From assembly GCA_963740455.1 (NCBI GenBank), contig CAVUEF010000007.1, forward strand, positions 310,001 to 374,000: 64,000 bases of DNA. The letters are read 5' to 3'. The first letter of the stretch is position 1; the number at the start of each line of letters is the position of its first letter. Of the stretch, positions 9,771 to 17,925 are shown piece by piece. The position numbers and the translations under genes are program-made. The notes beneath the pieces were generated by a model, which was not told the DNA's origin, did no database searches, and was given only the letters and a program-made list of their open reading frames with translations. This DNA is from Paucibacter sp963740455. Lineage in GTDB: Bacteria > Pseudomonadota > Gammaproteobacteria > Burkholderiales > Burkholderiaceae_C.

Positions 9771-11780
9771 TCAACCGGTTGCCGTGAAGAACCCGATGCC
9801 CACCAGCGTCAGCAAGGTCAGGCCAACCAAGATCAGGGTGAAGCCCAGCAGCTTCGATGCCCCCACCAGCGTGGCCGAGGGTGGATCGACCAGGTGCTGC
9901 TCCAACTCGCCCGACTCGAGCAGGCGCTGGTACTGGAGCGGATGTTCGTGCTTGAATTCTTCGAGCGTGAAGGTACCGGTGAACATCACGATGTCCAGCG
10001 GGAACTTGTCCGGACGGAAGTGGTTGTTGAAGAAATGCACGGTGAACAGGAACACCACCGCCAGGAATGCCTCCTCGCTGTGGAAGATCGTCGCCACATT
10101 GAAGACCCAGCCAGGCAGATAGCGCGCGGTGATGTGCGGCACCCACAACATCAGGCCGCTCACACCGATGATGGTGACCCCCCAGAACGGCGCCCAGTAG
10201 TCGAACTTCTCCCAGTAGGTCCAGCGGTCGAACACCGGCCTCGGGGCCCTGCCGAAGAACCACTTGAACATGGCGATGATGTCCTTCAGGTCCTGTGGCC
10301 CCGGAATCATCGAGTTCGGGCCGAAGATCTTGAAGTCCTTCCAGTGGCGAACGATATGCGTCCCCATATAGGCCAGGTGCCAGAAGAACACGCTGGCGAA
10401 GATGACCGCATTGACGCGGTGAATGATGCCCGCCGTCTGCGGCCCGCCGAGCGCCGTGATCAGAGATTTCGCCCAAGGCGCCTCCGGATAGAACAGCGAA
10501 ATGCCGGTCAAGGTCAGCATCATCAGGCTCAGCGCAAAGATCAGATGGGCGATGCGCCAGGTGCGGCTGAAACGCTGGAAATGCTTGCCCTGCAGCCTGG
10601 CGGGAACTTCGGGCAGGCCATCGAGCCTGATGTGCTTTTGCGACTTGCGCTGCTGGCGCTCCCGATATTCTCGATAGAACCACAACAGCGTGTGCAGCCA
10701 GAAGAAGCCGAAGGTGCCGACCAGCAGATTGACCATGATCTTGTTGGCGACCCAGATCTGCGGATAGGTCGCGAAATCATTGGTCGTGCCATGCGGACTG
10801 AAGCTGACGAAGCCCGCGCTCGCCTTGGGGATGTCCTGCTTGCCGCTGTGGCACTTCTGGCAGGCCTCGAGCCGGTTGTCGATGTTCATCCTCGACTGGG
10901 GATCTTTCGACGGCTCGATGTCGTGGCTGCTGTGGCAATCAAAACACTTGGCCGTGTAGGTAAATCCGAGCGTGGCGATCTGGCCGTGATAGGTGGCCCG
11001 ATACGACTTGTAGGCCCCCTCGTGGCAGTTCCCGCATTTGGCGGTGATCGCCAGTTTGACCTCGTTCGAGCGGGGTTTGCCGACCTTGTGCGCGGTGTGG
11101 CAGTCAGCGCAGTTGGCAGATTGGGCATTGTGTTTGATCTTGATTGCCCTGCCATGTACCGACGCGGACCACTCTTCGAGGTGCGCAACGTGACAGGTGC
11201 CGCACAGGTCGGAGACACCGAGCCGCCATTCGGCGCGCGCGGTTGAGTCGCGGCGCGGAATATCGAAGCTGTGAACATCGTGGCAATCGTTGCACGAGGC
11301 ATTGGGCTTGCTCGGGTCGTCGCTATTGGGATGGGCGTGCGACGAGGCCCGGTAGGCGTTGATGTTCTCGACCACGCCACGCAGTGCGCGCCGCTCTCCG
11401 GCGGTCTTGTAGCTCGACAAGGCCTTCTCAAGCTCCAGATGGCATGGCGCGCAATCGGGTTTTGATTCGCCGGTTGGATTGCGGTGCGGCGCTTGGTTGT
11501 CATTGATCTCGAGGTGGCAGGCAATGCACTCCATCAACGCATGCGCGCTCTTGGCAAACTGCCCGGGATCGACCTTGCGAAGCACCCGTTTCGTGCCGTC
11601 GGCGCTGGCAATTTCCAGCTTTCCCTTCGTGCCGTCATGGCAGGACAGGCAGGTCGCATTGCCCAGACCGGGCGCCGCTTTCTTGCTGTCAGTAGCGGCT
11701 GCCACTGCGCCGCTGAAGAAGGTCGCCGAAAGACAAAGCGCGACCGCCACAAGGCACTCAGCAAGCTTGCTGGTACGCAT
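9771..11780 (-). CDS. CbcL-like nonaheme cytochrome c / cytochrome b membrane quinone oxidoreductase
   Basis: A 669-residue fusion. A signal peptide (to about residue 29) leads into a periplasmic domain of about 320 residues with nine CXXCH motifs: CLSCH, CIACH, CAPCH, CNDCH, CGTCH, CADCH, CGNCH, CFDCH and CQKCH. The C-terminal half has about five membrane helices of the HydC/FdnI cytochrome b type, with candidate heme-b histidines in AHLIFALSL, IIHRVNA and HSEEAFLAVVFLFTVHFF. Nine c hemes fused to a diheme b domain is the architecture described for Geobacter CbcL, an inner-membrane quinone oxidoreductase for low-potential extracellular electron transfer. The ATG at 11780 starts a convincing signal peptide; the frame is open to 11882. 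It lies on the strand opposite the Mtr-type conduit. Direction of electron flow is not readable from sequence. Confidence 0.85.
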   Translation of the reverse strand: MRTSKLAECLVAVALCLSATFFSGAVAAATDSKKAAPGLGNATCLSCHDGTKGKLEIASADGTKRVLRKVDPGQFAKSAHALMECIACHLEINDNQAPHRNPTGESKPDCAPCHLELEKALSSYKTAGERRALRGVVENINAYRASSHAHPNSDDPSKPNASCNDCHDVHSFDIPRRDSTARAEWRLGVSDLCGTCHVAHLEEWSASVHGRAIKIKHNAQSANCADCHTAHKVGKPRSNEVKLAITAKCGNCHEGAYKSYRATYHGQIATLGFTYTAKCFDCHSSHDIEPSKDPQSRMNIDNRLEACQKCHSGKQDIPKASAGFVSFSPHGTTNDFATYPQIWVANKIMVNLLVGTFGFFWLHTLLWFYREYRERQQRKSQKHIRLDGLPEVPARLQGKHFQRFSRTWRIAHLIFALSLMMLTLTGISLFYPEAPWAKSLITALGGPQTAGIIHRVNAVIFASVFFWHLAYMGTHIVRHWKDFKIFGPNSMIPGPQDLKDIIAMFKWFFGRAPRPVFDRWTYWEKFDYWAPFWGVTIIGVSGLMLWVPHITARYLPGWVFNVATIFHSEEAFLAVVFLFTVHFFNNHFRPDKFPLDIVMFTGTFTLEEFKHEHPLQYQRLLESGELEQHLVDPPSATLVGASKLLGFTLILVGLTLLTLVGIGFFTATG

Positions 11781-11925
11781 ATTGATGTTCTCCGAAGTAG
11801 CCCAGCGACACAAAATCTGCCCCACGCCTGGTCTGCCCGGTCGTGCCCCACGAACCGGGCGCCGGGGTCCAGGCACGCGCAAGGCGGCTCGGCCAGCCCG
11901 GCTGATCAGCTAGCGACGCGCGGCG

Positions 11926-11955
11926 CTTGCCGCGGCAAGGCCGACCGAGGTCGGC
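11926..11955 (-). terminator. Two adjacent hairpins after the monoheme cytochrome gene
   Basis: CTTGCCGCGGCAAG (11926-11939) and GCCGACC-GA-GGTCGGC (11940-11955) are back-to-back perfect inverted repeats just beyond the stop of the minus-strand monoheme cytochrome. No U-tract is present, so this may slow or partly stop transcription before the CbcL-like gene, or protect the mRNA end. The remaining 145 bases up to the CbcL-like start show no gene. Confidence 0.45.
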
Positions 11956-11968
11956 ACCCTGCAAGCTG

Positions 11969-12313
11969 TCAGTGCGAGAGAATCCACTGCGCCAGATTCT
12001 TCAACTGGGCAGGATCCTTCTCCTTGATGATCTTGTGCTCTTCTTCGGAACCGTCATCGAGCTTCACCTTGGGCCCGGTCGTCATGTTCTTGATCACCAT
12101 TTCTTCGCCGTTGGCTTTGCCCTTGTACTTGGCGGCGATCTTCTTCCATGACGGCCCCGTGCGGTCCTTTTCAGGGGCATGGCACTTCGTGCACTTGTTG
12201 CTCTTTGTCAGTTCTTGAGCACCCTCGGCGTTGATCGCTGCATGCACGGGCGCCAGCCCCACCATGGCAACGAGCAGAGGCAGAACCAGGAGAGGTAGAG
12301 ACTTGATCTTCAT
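11969..12313 (-). CDS. Periplasmic monoheme cytochrome c, His/Met type
   Basis: A 114-residue class-I-like small cytochrome. Signal peptide residues 1-25 end at VHA. The heme motif CTKCH is at residues 41-45. The likely distal ligand Met77 lies in NMTTGPKVK. It aligns without gaps to the other monoheme cytochrome of this island (14103-14447). Small periplasmic carriers of this size, such as MtoD in iron oxidisers, shuttle electrons between inner-membrane quinone dehydrogenases and MtrA-type decahemes. That role is inferred. It sits between the CbcL-like and tetraheme genes on the minus strand. Confidence 0.9.
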   Translation of the reverse strand: MKIKSLPLLVLPLLVAMVGLAPVHAAINAEGAQELTKSNKCTKCHAPEKDRTGPSWKKIAAKYKGKANGEEMVIKNMTTGPKVKLDDGSEEEHKIIKEKDPAQLKNLAQWILSH

Positions 12314-12399
12314 GACTACTCCGGAAAATTTGGCTGAGATATGAACCCGCCCTCAGCGCAGCGGTCATGCTTGTTGTCATTCGGGCACTGAAGCAGGCG

Positions 12400-13719
12400 C
12401 TAGCGCTTGTCCTTCAGGTTCTGCAGGTAGGTCAGGACGTCGGTCACGACCTTCTGGTCGAACTCACGCAGTCCCGGCATGTTGTCGTCGGGATGGCCGT
12501 TGAGCATCGAGTGCAGAGACTCCCACGGGTCCAGTCGGGCCCGGTTGCCCAGGAAACGCTTCGCAATGAAGCGGCCTTCGCGACCATGGCATCCGACACA
12601 GATGGTCTGGTAGAACGCTTCGCCGCGCTTCGCGTCGCCCCGTCCAAGGCGGGTCTGCGGGTCGATGGCAAGGTCCATGTCCACCTGTCCACGGCTGACG
12701 AAGTTGGCCAGATCCTGCAGATCGCGGTACTTCATCACGGCGCCGAACATATGTGTCTTGTTGCGCAGTATCCCCATGATCTGCACCGGATCGGCGCCTG
12801 CCATCGCGCGTATGCCCTTGATGCCGGTGAAGTGCAGGCCCTTGGCATATTGGCCCTGGTTGCCCTTGTAGTCTGCGCCGTGACATTCCTTGCAGCGCCA
12901 GGTGACCGACGGCGCGATCGCATAGTAGGACTTGGGCGGGTAGGCCGGATGCGGCAAAGCCTGCTTGTTGCCGGTGGCGCCCTGCCAGTCGTCGTACAGG
13001 CGCCCGCCATTCGCGACCGACGCTGCCATGTTCTGCGACGGCAGCGTCTGTACATAGGCCAGCATGCCTACCGCCATGCCCGGGCCGAAGGCCCTGAGTG
13101 CGGGCATATTGCCGCCTGCGTGGCCATTCATGATGACGTGCAGCACTTTGCTCGGCTGCTGCCTGGCCGTATCACCCAACTGAGGCACGCCGCGTTGGCG
13201 CCCGCCGTCGAGCCCGTGGCAATTGGCACAGGTCGTGGCGAACATGTTTTCCCAAGCCGATGCGCTGACCTTCAAACCGCGCGCCGACTCGATCATCGGC
13301 GTCATGTCGACCTGGCCGCGCACGACGAAGTTGGCCAGATCCATCAGGTCACTCTCGTGCATGAGTTCCTCGAAACGGTGCGGCGCGGCCTTCAGCAGCG
13401 CGACAATTTCGGCGGGGTTGCCGCCCAGGCGGGCGCGGATGCCGATGAAGCCGTGATTGCCTTTGTAGTCCCAACCATGGCATTCCACGCAGCGCCAGGT
13501 GTCGGCCGGGTCCACACGAACGTCCTTGGTCGTGAATGCGGGGTTTGGAATGACCTGCTCGCGCTCCTTCGACTCATGCGTCCAGTTCTCGTAGAGCCGC
13601 CCGCCCCGCGCGATGGATGCCTCGTCGGACGAAGGTGTCGCCGGCACGGCTCGCACTACCGGGACCGCGACAAGGCCTACCGTCAACGCCACGAGAACGT
13701 TCAAGACTGCGCGCTTCAT
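12400..13719 (-). CDS. Tetraheme c-type cytochrome built from a duplicated diheme unit
   Basis: A 439-residue exported protein with a signal peptide of about 24 residues (ends VVRA). Four heme motifs are present: CVECH, CANCH, CKECH and CVGCH. The two halves repeat the same order of features: GGRLYENW and WRCVECHGWDYKGNHG in the first, GGRLYDDW and WRCKECHGADYKGNQG in the second, each followed by LANFV.RGQVDM and a second CXXCH domain. This indicates an internal duplication of a diheme cytochrome. It is the promoter-proximal gene of the minus-strand cytochrome set. I infer a periplasmic electron carrier; the partner is unknown. Confidence 0.88.
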   Translation of the reverse strand: MKRAVLNVLVALTVGLVAVPVVRAVPATPSSDEASIARGGRLYENWTHESKEREQVIPNPAFTTKDVRVDPADTWRCVECHGWDYKGNHGFIGIRARLGGNPAEIVALLKAAPHRFEELMHESDLMDLANFVVRGQVDMTPMIESARGLKVSASAWENMFATTCANCHGLDGGRQRGVPQLGDTARQQPSKVLHVIMNGHAGGNMPALRAFGPGMAVGMLAYVQTLPSQNMAASVANGGRLYDDWQGATGNKQALPHPAYPPKSYYAIAPSVTWRCKECHGADYKGNQGQYAKGLHFTGIKGIRAMAGADPVQIMGILRNKTHMFGAVMKYRDLQDLANFVSRGQVDMDLAIDPQTRLGRGDAKRGEAFYQTICVGCHGREGRFIAKRFLGNRARLDPWESLHSMLNGHPDDNMPGLREFDQKVVTDVLTYLQNLKDKR

Positions 13720-14102
13720 AACCCATCTCCATCAAAGCGCCCCACGGTGTGAAGTCATGCGCCTGTGTCGGGGTCGATCCACGAGCTTGCTGTCCGGCGG
13801 CTTGTCGCCAACAATGGCAACTGGCAACACCATCTGCATCCACAGCCCAGTTCTAGTCCGGTGCAACTTCTTGAAAATTGCGGCTACTCAATCATGGTTT
13901 TCTCTGTATTGTTGCAACGACGACATTTCTGATAGCAGTTGTCATGTTGCAACGAATGCCGCGCACGGGCCGGTGGCGCATTGATATGTGTCAGGGAACC
14001 GTCAACTCCCGCCAGAAGTGATTCCCCTTCGCGGACAAGGAACTTAAGATCGGCTCGACGCAATTCAGTACGTCCAACCCCATTCACTATTCAGAGGTCT
14101 CC
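13720..14102. promoter_or_regulatory. Divergent intergenic control region of the cytochrome island
   Basis: 383 bp separate the minus-strand tetraheme cytochrome from the plus-strand monoheme cytochrome. No ORF of note is present. An exact 11-bp direct repeat TGTTGCAACGA occurs at 13910-13920 and 13945-13955; its core GTTGCAAC is itself palindromic, and the spacing of 35 bp puts the copies roughly on the same helix face. The AT-richer stretch 13870-13940 is the best place for promoters in both directions. A ribosome-binding GAGG lies just before ATG 14103. A shared regulator binding these repeats is inference. Confidence 0.6.
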
Positions 14103-14447
14103 ATGAGAAACAAAGCACTACTCCCCGCTGTGTTGGTATCAATCGTCGCCCTGTTCGGCGCCAGCACTCCCGCATCTGCCTTCGATGCCGACGCTGCCAT
14201 CGCACTCACCAAGAAGAGCGGCTGCATGAAGTGCCATTCGATCACGGCCAAGAAGGAAGGCCCGGCGTTCAAGAAGACTGCTGCGGATCTGAAAGGAAAG
14301 GCCGATGCGGAGCAAAAGCTCTTCACCCACCTCACCACCAAGCCAAAGGTCAAGCTTGAGGACGGTACTGAAGAAGAGCACAGCACGCTCAAGACCAAGG
14401 ACGAAGCCGAGATCAAGAACGTCGTTCAGTGGATCCTCGCTCAGTAG
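14103..14447 (+). CDS. Periplasmic monoheme cytochrome c lacking the distal Met
   Basis: A 114-residue paralogue of the 11969-12313 cytochrome. Signal peptide residues 1-26 end at ASA, and the heme motif CMKCH is at 41-45. In the ungapped alignment the position of Met77 in the paralogue is Leu77 here and Asn76 is His76; a shared His93 lies in the EEEH motif. No other methionine except the one inside CMKCH is available in the mature part. The heme may therefore be bis-His or five-coordinate, implying a different redox potential. It is the first gene of the plus-strand set, 36 bp before the CymA-like gene. Confidence 0.9.
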   Translation: MRNKALLPAVLVSIVALFGASTPASAFDADAAIALTKKSGCMKCHSITAKKEGPAFKKTAADLKGKADAEQKLFTHLTTKPKVKLEDGTEEEHSTLKTKDEAEIKNVVQWILAQ

Positions 14448-14483
14448 CACCCGTCTTCAACCAACCTTGAAAATGAACACACC

Positions 14484-15086
14484 ATGAGATTCAAGATGTT
14501 GGATCCGCTACGTGCAAAGCTCGGCAACTATGCCCCTCTCAAGCTCGCGATTGTTGCGGTGCTGATCGGTTTTGTCGTCGGCGCTGCGGCTTTGGGCGGA
14601 TTTGGTACGGCACTGACGGTGACCAACACCGAGGCGTTCTGTATCGGGTGCCACGAGATGAAGGACAACGTCTTCAAAGAGTACCAAGGCACGATCCACG
14701 ACTCGAATCGAACCGGTGTGCGCGCCACCTGCCCGGATTGTCACGTACCCAAGGAACTCATCCCGAAGCTCAAACGCAAGATGAGAGCCTCCCTTGAGTT
14801 GTACGGCGCCATCACCGGCAAGATCGACACCCGCGAAAAATTCCTGGCCGAACGCTACAAAATGGCCGTGTCAGTCTGGCGGTCCATGAAGGCCGTCGAT
14901 TCACGCGAGTGCAAGAACTGCCACTCGTTTGACCACATGAGCAAAGACCTGCAGACAGAAAAAGCACAGGCACGCCATACCAAGGCCAAGAAGGAAGACA
15001 TGGCTTGCATCGAATGCCACTTCGGCATCGCCCACAACGAGCCGGACGGCCCGGGACCGCAGGAAATCGACTTGCTCGCCAAGTAG
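14484..15086 (+). CDS. NapC/NirT/CymA-type tetraheme quinol dehydrogenase
   Basis: A 200-residue inner-membrane cytochrome. One N-terminal membrane helix (about residues 20-44) anchors a periplasmic domain with four CXXCH motifs: CIGCH 53-57, CPDCH 83-87, CKNCH 143-147 and CIECH 175-179. The first is followed by EMKDNVFKEY, as in NapC-family proteins. Family members oxidise quinol and hand electrons to periplasmic cytochromes; CymA of Shewanella feeds MtrCAB. The position immediately upstream of the MtrC/A/B-type genes supports that role, but the reverse direction (iron oxidation) is also possible. Confidence 0.92.
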   Translation: MRFKMLDPLRAKLGNYAPLKLAIVAVLIGFVVGAAALGGFGTALTVTNTEAFCIGCHEMKDNVFKEYQGTIHDSNRTGVRATCPDCHVPKELIPKLKRKMRASLELYGAITGKIDTREKFLAERYKMAVSVWRSMKAVDSRECKNCHSFDHMSKDLQTEKAQARHTKAKKEDMACIECHFGIAHNEPDGPGPQEIDLLAK

Positions 15087-15097
15087 TTTGAACGCGT

Positions 15098-15150
15098 GCA
15101 ACCACGGCCGCGCGCGTGGTTGCGGGATACCCCGTCTCGACTGAGACGGG
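15098..15150 (+). other. Tandem hairpins between the CymA-like and MtrC-like genes
   Basis: Two perfect stems lie in the 172-bp gap: GCAACCACG / CGTGGTTGC with an 8-base loop (15098-15123) and CCCGTCTC-GACT-GAGACGGG (15131-15150). Neither is followed by a T-run. They may partly terminate or process the transcript, giving different levels of the inner-membrane and outer-membrane components. Confidence 0.5.
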
Positions 15151-15258
15151 AAATTCGTCCAAGATGCACTGCCAGGCCGTGACCAGCACCAAGGGGGTGC
15201 GGTCACCACCTGGTTCAGCGCGGATGTCTTGCTGGCGTTTGACATTGAAGGGGTAGGC

Positions 15259-17847
15259 ATGAACTTTTCGGTCGTTCGATGTGGCATAGCGGCGCTGGTG
15301 GCCATATTTGTCGCAGGTTGTGGCGGCGGCAGCAGTTCTGGTGCACCCCCTTCTGCGGGCACACCCCCTGCAGCGACGGCGTTGGCGGCTGCCGTCAACA
15401 CGGCAGCTGCGCTTGCGGCCAATGACAGCGCGACGAATTCATCTGCCTCGTTCGCTGTGCTGCAAAGCGCCGGTGTGTCTGCCGTCACCGTGAACAGCCC
15501 CCCGAAGGTGAACTTCACGGTGTTCTCCGACGGCGCGGTCAAGCAAGGCCTGACCCTCAACGACGTGAGTTTCCTGATTGCCAAGCTGGTGCCCGGAGTC
15601 GACGGCGAGCCCGACCAGTGGGTGAATTACATCTACCGCACCGAAACCGCGACCGCCGGCGTCGGGCCGAACGGCGCGCCCGCGCTGAAGACAGCCCAGC
15701 AGGCTACCGCCGACGCCAAGCAGACCGATGCGGCGCTGAAGGCGGCGCAACTTGTCTACAACCCCGACGGCTACTACACCTACACGTTCAAGACCGACAT
15801 CAAGGATGTGGCGCAGACGAATGGCGTGGTGTTCGAGCCCGCGCGCACGCACCGCGTCGCAATCCAGCTCAGCTACACCAACGCCGCCGGCGCGGTCGTC
15901 AAGGTCAACCCCTATTTCGACTTCACGATCGACGCCAACGGCAATTCGGTGGCGGTCACCGACCCGGCCAAGACGCGCAAGATGACCGATGTGTCGTCAT
16001 GCAATAGCTGCCACGACAAGCTCGCCATGCACGGCGGCGGACGCGTCGACACGCAGTTGTGCGTGATGTGCCACAACCCCGGCACCACCGACGCCAACAG
16101 CGGCAATGTGCTCAACCTCGCGACGATGGTGCACAAGATCCACGCCGGCAAGTTGCTCAAACAGGCGCTGGACGCAGGCAAGGGCGGCGAGGACTACACG
16201 ATCTGGGGCTATCGCGACAGCAAGCACGACTATGCCGAAGTGGGCTTCCCGCAAGATCTGCGCAACTGCACCAAGTGCCACTCGGGCGCCAATACAAGCA
16301 CCCCGCAAGGCGACAACTGGAAGACCAAGGTCAGCAAGCCAGCCTGCCTGACCTGCCACGCCAGCAAGGCCGGCTCGGCCTGGAATACCTACCACACGAC
16401 GATTGCCATTGCCTACTTGCTGCGCAGCGACGCTGTGGCAACCGACATCCCGAACGCGGTATGTGCCGCATGTCACCGGCCCGGCACCAACATCTCGCCC
16501 GAGGTTGTGCACTTCAACCAGGCTCAGACGAACAGCGCCAAGTACAAGATGAACATCGAGAGCACGTCGTACGACGCGGCTACTCGCAAGGTCACCGTCA
16601 AGTACTTCCTGTCCGATCCGACGAATGGCGACAAGGCCTACAAGCTCGAAGGCGACACCCGGTTCGCCGGTCTGCGCTTCTACCTGGCCTACCAGAGCAT
16701 GGTGGGACAGCCGACCACGGTGACCGAGTTCTCCTCGTACAACAACGGCGGCAGCTCAGCCAGGGTTGATGCAGTTGCCGGCACCAACGACGGCAGCAAC
16801 CACTACACGGCGCAGATCGCCGTGCCAGCAGACACCGCGACGTCGGTGGCTGGCGGGACGGCGCGCGTCATCAGCTACGGCTACGCGATGGAAGCGAAGT
16901 TGGCGGCCAAGTCGGCCGCGGTCCCGCGTGCGCTGGATTCGCCCGCCGCGACCGTCAACGTGCCAGTGCAGAACGCCTTCCAGGAACTCGCACTGAGCGG
17001 CACGCTGACACCGCGTCGCACCATCGTCGCCACCGAGAAGTGCAATGCCTGCCACGGCGCGCTGGGCACGGCGGCCGGATCGAACACGCTGTCGGTTGCC
17101 TTCCACAGTGGCGACCGCAATATCGTCGAGCAGTGCGTGGTCTGTCACGATGCGAACCGGATGTCGAGCACCGTCATGAGCAACGGCATGGCACTCAACG
17201 AGTCCTACCAGTTCAAGCGCATGATCCACGGCATCCACGGCGGCGCAGCCCGCAGCTATGCCTTCACGCACGGCAACCCGGTGGTTGGCGAGTTCGGCAA
17301 GGACGGCGTATTGGGGGCTTCGGGCGGGCGCTTCCTGGCCGACCAGAAAGTCACCATCAAGGGTGTCTCCACCACGGTGATTCCGGCCGGCACGCTGGTG
17401 GCCCCCGGAGCGACGTTCCAGACCATCGCCGACATGATCAACACGGCTCGCACGAGCGCCGGCTACACCGGCACGCCAGCCGTGGCTGCCGACAACTTCT
17501 CTGCCGAGGTCGCTTGGCCGGGGCCGACCGCGGTGGGGACTGGCATCGACTGCAATGCCTGCCATGTGAACGACTCGTACAAGAATGACAAGAGTCCGCT
17601 CGGCGCGGTGGTTGCCAAGCCAAGCGGCGTCACCGATCCGATGGGCTGGCAGGTCATCTCGCCCAGGGCCGCCACTTGCACGGCTTGCCACGACTCGACC
17701 AAGGCAACGAGTCACGTCGCGAGCTTCGGCAATGCGTCGTTCTCGACGCGTACGCAGGCACAGTCTCTGCTGACCCAGGAAGTTTGTGACGACTGTCATG
17801 CGAGTGGCAGTTTCAAGAGCGTGGACCTCGTCCACGGTCAGAAGTAA
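15259..17847 (+). CDS. mtrC: OmcA/MtrC-family decaheme outer-surface lipoprotein
   Basis: An 862-residue decaheme cytochrome. The leader ends in AIFVAGC with the lipidated Cys at residue 21, followed by a Gly/Ser/Pro-rich tether. Ten CXXCH motifs fall into two groups of five: CNSCH, CVMCH, CTKCH, CLTCH and CAACH at about residues 248-405, and CNACH, CVVCH, CNACH, CTACH and CDDCH at about 594-846. The two pentaheme domains alternate with beta-rich regions, as in MtrC and OmcA. Such proteins exchange electrons with minerals, electrodes or shuttles outside the cell. ATG 15259 is preceded by AAGGGG and gives a proper lipoprotein signal; the frame is open from 15229. MtrA- and MtrB-type genes follow. 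Confidence 0.93.
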   Translation: MNFSVVRCGIAALVAIFVAGCGGGSSSGAPPSAGTPPAATALAAAVNTAAALAANDSATNSSASFAVLQSAGVSAVTVNSPPKVNFTVFSDGAVKQGLTLNDVSFLIAKLVPGVDGEPDQWVNYIYRTETATAGVGPNGAPALKTAQQATADAKQTDAALKAAQLVYNPDGYYTYTFKTDIKDVAQTNGVVFEPARTHRVAIQLSYTNAAGAVVKVNPYFDFTIDANGNSVAVTDPAKTRKMTDVSSCNSCHDKLAMHGGGRVDTQLCVMCHNPGTTDANSGNVLNLATMVHKIHAGKLLKQALDAGKGGEDYTIWGYRDSKHDYAEVGFPQDLRNCTKCHSGANTSTPQGDNWKTKVSKPACLTCHASKAGSAWNTYHTTIAIAYLLRSDAVATDIPNAVCAACHRPGTNISPEVVHFNQAQTNSAKYKMNIESTSYDAATRKVTVKYFLSDPTNGDKAYKLEGDTRFAGLRFYLAYQSMVGQPTTVTEFSSYNNGGSSARVDAVAGTNDGSNHYTAQIAVPADTATSVAGGTARVISYGYAMEAKLAAKSAAVPRALDSPAATVNVPVQNAFQELALSGTLTPRRTIVATEKCNACHGALGTAAGSNTLSVAFHSGDRNIVEQCVVCHDANRMSSTVMSNGMALNESYQFKRMIHGIHGGAARSYAFTHGNPVVGEFGKDGVLGASGGRFLADQKVTIKGVSTTVIPAGTLVAPGATFQTIADMINTARTSAGYTGTPAVAADNFSAEVAWPGPTAVGTGIDCNACHVNDSYKNDKSPLGAVVAKPSGVTDPMGWQVISPRAATCTACHDSTKATSHVASFGNASFSTRTQAQSLLTQEVCDDCHASGSFKSVDLVHGQK

Positions 17848-17925
17848 TCGCCGGCAGGGCGACACGAAGCGAGGGCCGCCCGACGAGGTCCTCCTTTTCT
17901 TGGCTATTTGGCGCTGGGGAATCGA

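Noticed and set aside
11926..11955. A strong intrinsic terminator separating the monoheme and CbcL-like genes.
   Set aside because: The hairpins are perfect but no T-tract follows on the minus strand, so only a weak or processing role is supported.
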